64,000 nt of DNA from Lentisphaera marina (GTDB lineage Bacteria; Verrucomicrobiota; Lentisphaeria; Lentisphaerales; Lentisphaeraceae): NCBI RefSeq assembly GCF_028745505.1, contig NZ_JAQZZL010000001.1:2415818-2479817 (forward strand), read 5' to 3'. The notes under the pieces were generated by a model that saw only the letters and a list, made by a program, of their open reading frames with translations, was not told the DNA's origin and did not search any database. Position 1 is the first letter of the stretch, and each line of letters starts with the position of its first letter. Positions 8,162 to 16,373 of this stretch are shown here, in pieces. The position numbers and the translations under genes were made by a program.

Positions 8162-9775
8162 ATGAAATCAATTTTATCAAAAATCCTATTGGGCTTGATA
8201 CTGACATCAAGCCTTTATTCAGAAGATAGGCCAAATATCCTTATCGTAATGGCGGATGATTTAGGTTTCTCAGATATTGGCTGTTATGGCGGGGAAATAG
8301 AAACACCTGTTTTAGATAGCATTGCTAAAAATGGCATGCGTTTTAGCGACATGTCTAATACCGCAAAATGTCATTCTTCCCGAGTTTCATTACTTACCGG
8401 ACTACACTGTCACCAGGCCGGAAACATCAGCTTGAGTAAAGCGGCACCTTTCCCGGAAATCCTCAATAAATCTGGCTACGCTACTGCTATGGTGGGAAAA
8501 TGGCATTTATCTAAAACCCCTCACGATTTTGGCTTTGAGAAATATTTTGGTCACCTAAGTGGTGCCAGCCCCTACATTGTCGGCAATCAGACCTTCCTTC
8601 TCAATGGGAAGAAATTTAACAAATTTGGAAAAACCACAGATGAATTCTATTTAACGGACGCCAACACTGATCACGCCATTAATTTTGTGCGCGAATGGGA
8701 AGAAGCCGGAGACAAGCGTCCCTTTCTCATGTACATGGCCTACAATGCTCCACATGCCCCTCTATGCGCACCGGAGAAATTAGTTCGTAAATACAGGGGG
8801 CGTTATATGGCCGGTTGGCATAAGTTCCGCCAAGATCGTCTAAAACGACAAAAAGAACTTGGGCTTTTCGATGAAACTATTGAGCTCGCAGAGTGGACTG
8901 ATAATCAACGCCAATGGGATGAACTAACAGAAAATGAAAAGTCCAGGGAAGACTATCGCATGGCCATTTATGCGGCCATGATTGATTCATTGGATCAGAA
9001 TATTGGTCGTTTTGTCAAATTTCTAAAAGAACAAAAACAATGGGATAATACACTATTTATTTTTGTATCTGATAACGGAGCTAGTCCATTTGAGCGTTCA
9101 GCTGGTACGACCATCCTACCCTGGTTACCTAAAACAAGTATGCGTACTGGTGTTGAATGGGGGGCTGTATGCAATACACCTTTTAAATGGTACAAGCAAA
9201 ACATGCATCGCGGTGGCGTTTCTACGCCGGGAATAGTTCATTGGCCAAATGGCATTAAAGCTCAAAAATGGAACGCCACACCAAGCCACCTCATTGACAT
9301 AGCTCCAACCCTTTTGGAAGTAGCCGGAGTTCCGTGGCCTCAAAGCTTTAAAGGTAAAAAAATCCCTGACCCCGTAGGACAATCTTTGGTCTCAACTTTT
9401 AAAGGCGAGACTATGAAACGAACTAAACCAATTTACTACAATTATTCCGACAGCTATGCCTGGTATGATGGACGCTACAAATTAGTTTCTTACCGTAGTG
9501 GCCCTTGGGAACTTTATGATCTTACTAATGATCCAACAGAGAAAAATGATCTCGCTTCTGTACAAACAGAACGCCTTAGCTCAATGAGTGATGCCTGGTA
9601 TGAGTATGCAGAAAAAGTCGATATGGCAAAAGAACAATACCGTACTCCAAGAAAAGAAAAATCTGTCCCCTGGGGCATCATGTCCAAGACCACAAAAAAG
9701 GGTAAAGCTGGTGAATCCAAGAAGGACGAGCAGACTCCGCGTTGGGGCAAAGAAGTTCCCCCACTTAGCCTTTAA
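8162..9775 (+). CDS. Exported arylsulfatase with unusual C-H-S-S-R motif
   Basis: Sulfatase of 537 residues. An upstream in-frame ATG at 8072 exists, but the ATG at 8162 starts a proper signal peptide (MKSILSKILLGLILTSSLYS) and has AAAGGA upstream, so I use it. Metal-binding D32-D33 is present. The formylglycine motif is C70-H-S-S-R, preceded by N-T-A-K, with Ser where Pro or Ala is usual. The surroundings (S-N-T-A-K-C before, S-L-L-T-G-L-H-C-H-Q-A-G after) resemble arylsulfatases with N-T-A-R-C-C-P-T-R. V-G-K-W-H-L-S and F-V-S-D-N-G-A complete the active site. A basic, low-complexity tail follows the catalytic domain. It is transcribed divergently from the four-sulfatase operon. Confidence 0.88.
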   Translation: MKSILSKILLGLILTSSLYSEDRPNILIVMADDLGFSDIGCYGGEIETPVLDSIAKNGMRFSDMSNTAKCHSSRVSLLTGLHCHQAGNISLSKAAPFPEILNKSGYATAMVGKWHLSKTPHDFGFEKYFGHLSGASPYIVGNQTFLLNGKKFNKFGKTTDEFYLTDANTDHAINFVREWEEAGDKRPFLMYMAYNAPHAPLCAPEKLVRKYRGRYMAGWHKFRQDRLKRQKELGLFDETIELAEWTDNQRQWDELTENEKSREDYRMAIYAAMIDSLDQNIGRFVKFLKEQKQWDNTLFIFVSDNGASPFERSAGTTILPWLPKTSMRTGVEWGAVCNTPFKWYKQNMHRGGVSTPGIVHWPNGIKAQKWNATPSHLIDIAPTLLEVAGVPWPQSFKGKKIPDPVGQSLVSTFKGETMKRTKPIYYNYSDSYAWYDGRYKLVSYRSGPWELYDLTNDPTEKNDLASVQTERLSSMSDAWYEYAEKVDMAKEQYRTPRKEKSVPWGIMSKTTKKGKAGESKKDEQTPRWGKEVPPLSL

Positions 9776-10068
9776 GAAAAAAGGCCTTTCTTACATCATA
9801 GCCTAGCATACTGAAACAGATGCTCTGATCTCTAACTTGCGATAATTCATAGGCTTATAACACCCAATGAGAAACAAAAACTCATCGGTGTGAACTTTAG
9901 TGAAATTATAAAATGAGCAAAATAGGCAAATTAAAACAAAATTTAGTGTAAAAAAGAACGAAAAAAATATAAGAAGAATCCGTGTTAAAAAAAAACTGAA
10001 GAATTCTGTAATATTTTACAGACTTTATACAATAAAAGAATATAAGAGATTTTTAGGTTAAGAAATAA

Positions 10069-11643
10069 ATGAGTGAAGAACAAGAAGGACTTGGACTTGA
10101 TAGCCCAGAAGAATTTGGGGCTATCACCCAGGAAGAATTAAAAGAAATCCAGGAGCAATACCGTAAGCGAAAATTAAAGGACAATTTAATTGGACCAGTT
10201 ATTTCGACCTGTGTACACGTCTTCCTAATTCTTCTAGCCTCGCTTTTTAAGGGTGAAACCAAAGCTGGAAATGCCAATGTAGAAGTCACCCAGAAAATTG
10301 AAGAAGTGATTGAAGAACCACCTCCGCCGCCTCCGCCGCCTCCGCCGCCTCCCGAACCAGAACTCGAAACAGAGTCAGAAACGATTAATCCCGATGTAAC
10401 CGAGACAGTCGATGTGACGGAAGATATTGCCACGGAAATCGATGAGACAGACGAACCACCTGCCGCTGAAATTATGGATGACGTAGAACTCATGTCAGAT
10501 GTTAAGCCCTCAACGTCTCCACTCACGTCAGCCAAAATGTTCTCTTCTCGATCACCCAATGCCAAAGCCAATGCCATCCGAAAATACGGTGGATCGGGTG
10601 TGGCGCAACAGTCACTGAGGAAAGCGCTGGATTGGCTGGCAAAGAATCAGAACCCAGATGGAAGTTGGGGAGCTGCGAATAAGGAATCCATGACTGCACT
10701 TGCGGTACTAAGTTTTCTTGCTCATGGAGATACACCTAAATCAAAAACTTATGGAAGCCATGTTCGCAAGGGTATTAAAAAATTAGCAGAATGGGGTAAG
10801 GATAGTAAACTCCCCATAGGGATTCATAATGAAAACCCCGATAAAGGAACGGCTTATACCCATGGCCTTGTGGCTTACGCAATTGCCGAAGCCTACGCTA
10901 TGACGGGTAATTATGATTTAATTGCCCCCCTTAATCGTACCATTCAATATATCTGTGATAAACAGAATTCTGATGGTGGGTTTTATTATGCATATGCAAA
11001 TAATGGTCATTCAAACCTTTCTACTGCCTCATATAATTTCCAAGCTTTAAAAGCGGCCATAGCAGCTGGTTGTGATCTACAAGATCTCCCGGTGGCTATT
11101 GATAAAGCTATTACACATCTTAAAAAACATGCCACTGATACAGGTTTTTATTACCGTACCAATATATCAAGAATACGCGCGCCAGCAATGCGTGGAGTAG
11201 GCGTTTTGTGTTTGCAATTACTTGGCGAACCTAATTGTAAAGAAGCGAAACGTGTAGGCGATTATGCCGCCAAGCACGATATCCAGCATCTTGAGTGGAG
11301 AGATAATGGAGAAATAGCACTTTATTTTTGGTACTACACAACTCAAGTCTTGTTTCAACGCGGAGGATCTGGATGGAATGAATGGAACAAAAAATTCCAA
11401 AAAATATTAATTGATAATCAACATCCTGATGGCTACTGGTTGAGTCCCACCCCACTTGAGTTAAATCATTGTGGTAATCAGTTAATCGATAATCAAGTAT
11501 ACTCAACCACAAAATGTGCTTTGATGTTAACGGTTTATTACCGCTACCTACCATCTTCTGTCATTAAAAAATCTGGTGGTGATAAGCCCAGTAAAAAACA
11601 AACAGAAGCCGCAAAAGGTGAAGAATTCATTGATATTTTTTAA
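10069..11643 (+). CDS. TonB-like anchored alpha/alpha-toroid (prenyltransferase/squalene-oxidase-repeat) protein, copy 1
   Basis: 524 residues in three parts. Residues 1-40 are acidic and cytoplasmic. Residues about 41-60 form a single membrane anchor (L-I-G-P-V-I-S-T-C-V-H-V-F-L-I-L-L-A). A Glu-rich stretch with twelve prolines at 84-95 and an acidic linker to about 150 look like the periplasm-spanning part of TonB. From about 178 onward the repeats K-A-L-D-W-L-A-K-N-Q-N-P-D-G-S-W-G and C-D-K-Q-N-S-D-G-G-F are the QW-type helices of squalene-cyclase/terpenoid-cyclase toroids, also used in complement-like proteins. No cyclase D-x-D-D catalytic motif is apparent, so a binding role is at least as likely as an enzyme. 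The next gene is a paralogue. The function is unknown. Confidence 0.72.
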   Translation: MSEEQEGLGLDSPEEFGAITQEELKEIQEQYRKRKLKDNLIGPVISTCVHVFLILLASLFKGETKAGNANVEVTQKIEEVIEEPPPPPPPPPPPPEPELETESETINPDVTETVDVTEDIATEIDETDEPPAAEIMDDVELMSDVKPSTSPLTSAKMFSSRSPNAKANAIRKYGGSGVAQQSLRKALDWLAKNQNPDGSWGAANKESMTALAVLSFLAHGDTPKSKTYGSHVRKGIKKLAEWGKDSKLPIGIHNENPDKGTAYTHGLVAYAIAEAYAMTGNYDLIAPLNRTIQYICDKQNSDGGFYYAYANNGHSNLSTASYNFQALKAAIAAGCDLQDLPVAIDKAITHLKKHATDTGFYYRTNISRIRAPAMRGVGVLCLQLLGEPNCKEAKRVGDYAAKHDIQHLEWRDNGEIALYFWYYTTQVLFQRGGSGWNEWNKKFQKILIDNQHPDGYWLSPTPLELNHCGNQLIDNQVYSTTKCALMLTVYYRYLPSSVIKKSGGDKPSKKQTEAAKGEEFIDIF

Positions 11644-11738
11644 AAACACTTTGGATAAGCAAGTAGCCAAAAGCCTGTTCAGTATCTGAATACATCCTTA
11701 ACTGGTTATTCGTGACGTAAATAATAATTAGGTGAAAA

Positions 11739-13352
11739 ATGAGTGAAGAACAAGAAGAACTTGGACTTGATAGCCAAGAAGAACTTGGACTTGATAGCCA
11801 AGAAGAATTTGGAGCTGTCACCCAGGAAGAATTAAAAGAAATCCAGGAGCAATACCGCAAGCAAAAATTAAAGGACACTTTAATTGGACCAGTTATTTCG
11901 ACCTGTGTACACGTCTTCCTAATTCTTTTTGCTTCGTTGTTCAAAGGCGAAACAAAAGCTGCTAGTGCCAATGTAGAAGTCACCCAGAAAATTGAAGAAG
12001 TGATTGAAGAACCACCTCCGCCACCACCTCCGCCTCCGCCGCCACCCGAACCGGAACTCGTAACTGAGTCAGAAACGATTAACCCTGAAGTTACTGAAAC
12101 GGTGGATCTTACTGAAGATATTGCCACGGAAGTCGATTTGACAGATGAACCTCCAGCAGCTGAAATCATGGATGATGTAGAGCTCTTGTCAGATGTTAAA
12201 CCCTCAACTTCGCCACTTACTTCAGCAAAAATGTTCTCTTCTCGTTCACCGAATGCCAAAGCCAATGCCATCCGTAAATATGGTGGATCTGGTGTGGCGC
12301 AAAAATCGCTTGGAAAAGCGCTGGATTGGCTAGCAAAAAATCAAAACCCGGATGGTACATGGGGTCAGGGTCACCCTCATTCAATGACGAGCTTAGCTAT
12401 TTTGACTTATTTAGCACATGGTGAAACAGGAAAATCAAAAAAATACGGGAAAGTCGTTTCCAAAGGGATTGCGAATCTCGCACAATGGGGGAATTCAAGC
12501 AGTAGTTTCCCCCTAGGTAATGCTGGGATACGAAACGTTTATGAGCATGCACTAGTTGCTTATGCATTATCAGAAGCCTATGCCATGACAGCTAATTACA
12601 GTTTAAAAACGCCAATGAATAACACCATTCGGTTCATCTGTCAAAACCAGCACGAGAATGGTGCTTACATGTATGACTATAAAAAGACTGGTGACTCAAA
12701 TTTCTCAAATGCTTGCTGGAACTGGCAATCTATGAAGGCTGCTAAAGTTGCCGGCTGTGATGTACCGGAGCTTTCCGGAGCAATAGAAAAATCTCTTGCC
12801 CACATGAAAAAACACGCAACGGCTACAGGATTTTATTATCGCTTACAAAGCAAAGGCAAACGCGACCCTTCCATGCGTGCTGTTGGTGTACTCTGTATGC
12901 AGCTTCTTGGGGCTCAAGATGACCCGGCCTGCCGTAGACTTGGAGACCTAATCGTCAAAGAGGATATTAACCTCTTAAAGTGGGAGGAACACGGCGCACA
13001 CAGTGCGCCGGCAGGTTTCTATCTTTATTGGATGTACTATGCGACTCAGGCGGTATTTCAGCGTGGCGGCAGTGACTGGAATAAATGGAACAAGGTTTTT
13101 CAAAAACAACTGGTAGACAATCAACACCCTGACGGCTATTGGCTGAGTCCAGCAAAAAAAGGAATTGAAACAGATCGTAATAGCATGGTAGATATCGATA
13201 ATAAAGTTTATTCAACCACCTTATGTGCATTACAGCTTACCGTTTATTACCGCTACCTACCGTCATCTGTCATCAAAAAATCAGGTGGTGATAAGCCCAG
13301 TGAAAAACAAACAGAAGCCGCAAAAGGTGAAGAAGTTATCGATATTTTTTAA
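11739..13352 (+). CDS. TonB-like anchored alpha/alpha-toroid protein, copy 2
   Basis: 537 residues, with the same plan as the preceding gene: acidic N-terminus, one membrane segment, twelve prolines, acidic linker, toroid repeats (K-A-L-D-W-L-A-K-N-Q-N-P-D-G-T-W-G and D-N-Q-H-P-D-G-Y-W). The first about 200 residues are nearly identical to copy 1, as is the C-terminal tail S-S-V-I-K-K-S-G-G-D-K-P-S. The toroid in between has clearly diverged. The N-terminus carries an extra tandem copy of E-E-L-G-L-D-S-Q. The pair looks like a tandem duplication in which the anchor is constrained and the toroid face is free to change. No enzymatic motif was found. It lies about 95 bases after copy 1 and may share its transcript. 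Confidence 0.72.
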   Translation: MSEEQEELGLDSQEELGLDSQEEFGAVTQEELKEIQEQYRKQKLKDTLIGPVISTCVHVFLILFASLFKGETKAASANVEVTQKIEEVIEEPPPPPPPPPPPPEPELVTESETINPEVTETVDLTEDIATEVDLTDEPPAAEIMDDVELLSDVKPSTSPLTSAKMFSSRSPNAKANAIRKYGGSGVAQKSLGKALDWLAKNQNPDGTWGQGHPHSMTSLAILTYLAHGETGKSKKYGKVVSKGIANLAQWGNSSSSFPLGNAGIRNVYEHALVAYALSEAYAMTANYSLKTPMNNTIRFICQNQHENGAYMYDYKKTGDSNFSNACWNWQSMKAAKVAGCDVPELSGAIEKSLAHMKKHATATGFYYRLQSKGKRDPSMRAVGVLCMQLLGAQDDPACRRLGDLIVKEDINLLKWEEHGAHSAPAGFYLYWMYYATQAVFQRGGSDWNKWNKVFQKQLVDNQHPDGYWLSPAKKGIETDRNSMVDIDNKVYSTTLCALQLTVYYRYLPSSVIKKSGGDKPSEKQTEAAKGEEVIDIF

Positions 13353-13442
13353 AACACTTCTCGACTATGAAAAAGTAGAAAAATGCCTGATACTTAAGTC
13401 CTGAATCCTAACATCTATTTACCTAGTTCCAGTTTTAGGTAA

Positions 13443-13567
13443 ACCTGTAAAGAAAAGCGTTCAAGGTTCCGTGGAAAAATGAACAAAGCCGTTTAATTTA
13501 CAGGTCTATCACCTCATTCAAACAATAATTATAATGGTGTTTACCATGTACATAAACCATGGTTTAT
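13443..13567. promoter_or_regulatory. Palindromes upstream of the sulfatase-DUF1080 fusion gene
   Basis: ACCTGTAAA (13443-13451) and TTTACAGGT (13497-13505) are perfect 9-bp arms around a GTTC/GAAC inner pair. Further on, ATAAACCATGGTTTAT (13552-13567) is a perfect 16-bp palindrome, preceded by an ATGGT/ACCAT dyad. The first may be a hairpin ending the upstream transcript, and the second looks like an operator for the gene starting at 13629. Both roles are inferred. Confidence 0.4.
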
Positions 13568-13628
13568 TTCTTCGCTTCTGTAAGTAATTTAAAAACCACG
13601 ACAATTAAGATAATAAAAGCCTTTTAAA

Positions 13629-15701
13629 ATGCCGAAATTCAGCCTCCTCTTCTTCCTTCTTTTGAGCTCTGTGTTAAATGCAACTGACAAGAAACCCAAT
13701 ATCGTTTTCTTCTTTGCCGACGATCAGACTTCCAGTGCCCTGGCCTGCTATGGTAATAAGATTGCCCAAAGTCCCAACATAGATAAATTAGCCACTCAAG
13801 GTGTACGCTTTGATAATGCCTTTGTAAGTCAGTCCATGTGCTGGGTGAGTCGAACCACGATTCTAACGGGGCTCACGGGTCGCAGTTTTGTAAGCATGGA
13901 AAATTCCCGCCAAGTTATTCCTGATGCCGTAGAAACTCTCTACAGCGATATTTTGAGAGCCAATTCCTATCGCACGGGCTTTATCGGCAAATGGCATGCC
14001 CTCATGCCCAAGGGCTGGAAACGCGAGGCACACTTCGATCATTTCGAAGCCATCAGCCGCAATCCCTTTTATAAAAAAATGCCCGACGGCAGCTTACGTC
14101 ATGAAACCGATCTCATCGTCGACCGGGCCATTGATTTCATTTCTCAAAAAGAAGGTCAGCCTTTTGCCTTAAACTTGTGGTTCAATGCCTGCCATGCAGA
14201 GGACACAGATCGTCGACCGGGCATTGGTCATTTTCCCTGGCCGAGATCTGTGGATGGCATGTACGAGGACGTGGTTTTTGATCGACCGCCACTCAGCGAA
14301 CCGGCTATTTTCAAAAATCATCCCCGCTTTTTCAAAACAGGCTTAGGGCGTGAACGTTATTACTGGCGCTGGAACACGGAACAGAAATATCAGACTAACA
14401 TGAGAGCCTACTACCGCATGGTGACCGGCATTGACCAGGCCATTGGCCGCTTTTTGCAAGCACTAGAAGATAAAGGTTTGGCGGATAACACCATAATTGT
14501 ATATTCAGCTGATAATGGTTTTTACCTAGGCAATAGAGGCTTTGCCGGTAAGTGGTCCCATTACGAAGAATCACTGCGGGTCCCTCTCATTATTATGGAC
14601 CCCCGTCTTCCAAAAAGTAAAAGAGGCCAAGTTGTGGATTCTATTGCTCTCAACCTCGACCTACCTGCAACTTTTCTCGACTGGGCTGGAGTTGATATTC
14701 CAGAGCGTTATCAAGGTCGAAGCCTGCAGGGTTTAGTTAACACTGGAACTAGTAAAGATTGGCGAACGGAGAGCTTTCACGAATTCTTTTCAGGGAGGTC
14801 CGTCAACCCGGCTTTTGAAGGTATTCGCAATGCTGAATATAAATATGTTCGTTACTTCGATCATGGCAATTATGAGTTTCTCCACAGCCTAAAGAATGAC
14901 CCTAATGAACTCGTCAACCTGGCTAACAATCCTGAATACAAAGAGATCCTGGAAGACATGCGCCTGCGAGCTGATCAAAAGATCAAAGCCTATGGCGGTC
15001 AATTTAAGCCGCTAAAAGAAGCCGTAGAGGACTCTACTAGCCCCTTTCCAAAAGCTGCAGCTTATGTTTCACACGCACCCGACGAGGAAGGCTTTGTCTC
15101 TCTCATAAGCCACAAAAAAATGCGCAATTGGGCTGGAGATAGCAAGTACTGGAAATTGAAAAATGGCATCATCACCGGTCAGCACGATGGCTCGCTAAAA
15201 CAAAACACCTTCCTCAGCTGGAAGGGAAATACTATTCAAAACTTTGACTTGAAGCTCAAAGTAAAAATCACTGCTGGCGGCAATAGTGGCATTCAATACC
15301 GCTCTCAATCACGTCCCGACCTAGGACTCTACTCAGTTTCGGGTTATCAATGTGATATAGTACCCGACAACATAGATTATAATGGCATGTTTTACGAAGA
15401 GCGAGGACGTCGCATCCTCGTTAAGGCAGGTGCTAAAGCCATTCTGAAAAGTCATGCTCAAATCCAAGTCCTGAATGAACTACCTAAAAAAACCTTCCCT
15501 GCCGGGCAATGGCATGAATATCGCATTGTCGTCAAGGGCAATCATCATCAGCACTGGATTAACGATCAGCTCATTGTCGATGTCCACGATGAAGATACCC
15601 AAGCTCGCTCACAGGAAGGTATCCTGGCCTTACAACTTCACGCCAAAGCCAAGATGACTGTGCAGTTCAAAGACATCCGTATCAAGCATTTTGATGATTA
15701 G
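13629..15701 (+). CDS. Exported sulfatase fused to a C-terminal DUF1080 (3-keto-disaccharide hydrolase family) domain
   Basis: 690 residues. A signal peptide (to about residue 18) leads into a sulfatase domain with D31-D32 and a formylglycine-position motif C71-W-V-S-R, where Val replaces the usual Pro or Ala. G-K-W-H and S-A-D-N-G-F-Y-L-G segments are kept, and the domain resembles the N-acetylglucosamine-6-sulfatase branch. From about 500 to the end lies a DUF1080 jelly-roll fold (G-N-S-G-I-Q-Y-R-S, G-Y-Q-C-D-I, then G-Q-W-H-E-Y-R-I-V-V-K-G). DUF1080 members hydrolyse 3-keto-glycosides or bind sugars. The fusion suggests both act on one glycan. Whether C-W-V-S-R is matured to formylglycine is open. 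Confidence 0.85.
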   Translation: MPKFSLLFFLLLSSVLNATDKKPNIVFFFADDQTSSALACYGNKIAQSPNIDKLATQGVRFDNAFVSQSMCWVSRTTILTGLTGRSFVSMENSRQVIPDAVETLYSDILRANSYRTGFIGKWHALMPKGWKREAHFDHFEAISRNPFYKKMPDGSLRHETDLIVDRAIDFISQKEGQPFALNLWFNACHAEDTDRRPGIGHFPWPRSVDGMYEDVVFDRPPLSEPAIFKNHPRFFKTGLGRERYYWRWNTEQKYQTNMRAYYRMVTGIDQAIGRFLQALEDKGLADNTIIVYSADNGFYLGNRGFAGKWSHYEESLRVPLIIMDPRLPKSKRGQVVDSIALNLDLPATFLDWAGVDIPERYQGRSLQGLVNTGTSKDWRTESFHEFFSGRSVNPAFEGIRNAEYKYVRYFDHGNYEFLHSLKNDPNELVNLANNPEYKEILEDMRLRADQKIKAYGGQFKPLKEAVEDSTSPFPKAAAYVSHAPDEEGFVSLISHKKMRNWAGDSKYWKLKNGIITGQHDGSLKQNTFLSWKGNTIQNFDLKLKVKITAGGNSGIQYRSQSRPDLGLYSVSGYQCDIVPDNIDYNGMFYEERGRRILVKAGAKAILKSHAQIQVLNELPKKTFPAGQWHEYRIVVKGNHHQHWINDQLIVDVHDEDTQARSQEGILALQLHAKAKMTVQFKDIRIKHFDD

Positions 15702-15707
15702 ATTCAT

Positions 15708-16010
15708 TTCGTAGAGCTGCACCCCAGGCTTTTATATACCGGACCTTCGACCCTCTACTTTTATTTAAACTCGTTTCGCGAGCTAACCCCGCTCTACACA
15801 TGCAGTCTCTTCAGTCCTAGGGCTAGAAGGCCGGCAGTGAGTAGAGTGTGGCATGAGCCACACGTACAAAACGATGAAATATAGTAAGGGCTCGCGGATG
15901 TGAGTCCGCCATATTATTTCGGACCCTGGGCCCTACATAGATTTTAACCCTCTACACCTCACGGTGTACGCTATTTTATAACGGTGCAATAGCACCTATC
16001 CAAAGCTCAA
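15708..16010. repeat. Intergenic hairpin-repeat cluster
   Basis: The gap after the fusion gene holds a string of short dyads from the same family as at the left edge: TTCGTAGAGCTGCACCCC, TTTCGCGAGC, CTAGGGCTAG, GTGGCATGAGCCAC, GGACCCTGGGCCCT and CACCTCACGGTGTAC. They are spaced by AT-rich linkers. No open frame or known RNA is recognisable. Confidence 0.6.
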
Positions 16011-16106
16011 ATAAAACTTTCCCGTGTTGTTTCCTCATTCCACCTACTTAAAATAATTATCTATCTACCACTAAAAAGCACCGAAAAACACAAAAATCCT
16101 TTTGCA

Positions 16107-16373
16107 TTATTTCTTTATGATATTGCTCAGTTCTTCGGGTGAAATAAGACCATTGGAATCTTTATCTATTCCCTTAAAAGTCTTCTTTACTTGGGCTTCG
16201 TTGTATGGCGTATTCTTCTTTTTTGCCTTAGCCTGAGAATGATTGAGCCATTCTTCTTCGGTCACAGAACCATCCTTATCCTTATCGAGCGACGTAAACC
16301 AGCTTTTTCCTTTCTCGGATTTCTTCTTAGAAGTTTTTTGAGCTGCTTTTTGGGGCGCTTCTTTCGTACTTGT
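16107..16373 (-). pseudogene. Out-of-frame EF-hand tail of the adjacent sulfatase
   Basis: In the frame next to the one used by the sulfatase at 16262-17800, the minus strand reads K-S-W-F-T-S-L-D-K-D-K-D-G-S-V-T-E-E-E-W and then F-K-G-I-D-K-D-S-N-G-L-I-S-P-E-E-L, ending at a TAA at 16107-16109. These are two complete EF-hand loops (D-K-D-K-D-G and D-K-D-S-N-G). Adding one base to the short A-run opposite 16373-16376 would join them to the sulfatase through a Lys/Ala/Gln-rich linker. Dockerin-like or calcium-binding tails of this kind are common on secreted PVC sulfatases. Either the tail was lost by mutation or the base is a sequence error. Confidence 0.7.

Noticed and set aside
10053-12271. 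Long minus-strand open frames with poly-glycine/serine stretches opposite the proline tracts (10053-10577 and 11627-12271)
   Set aside because: They are the complement of the Pro-rich, low-complexity coding regions of the two toroid genes; no start signals or family resemblance.
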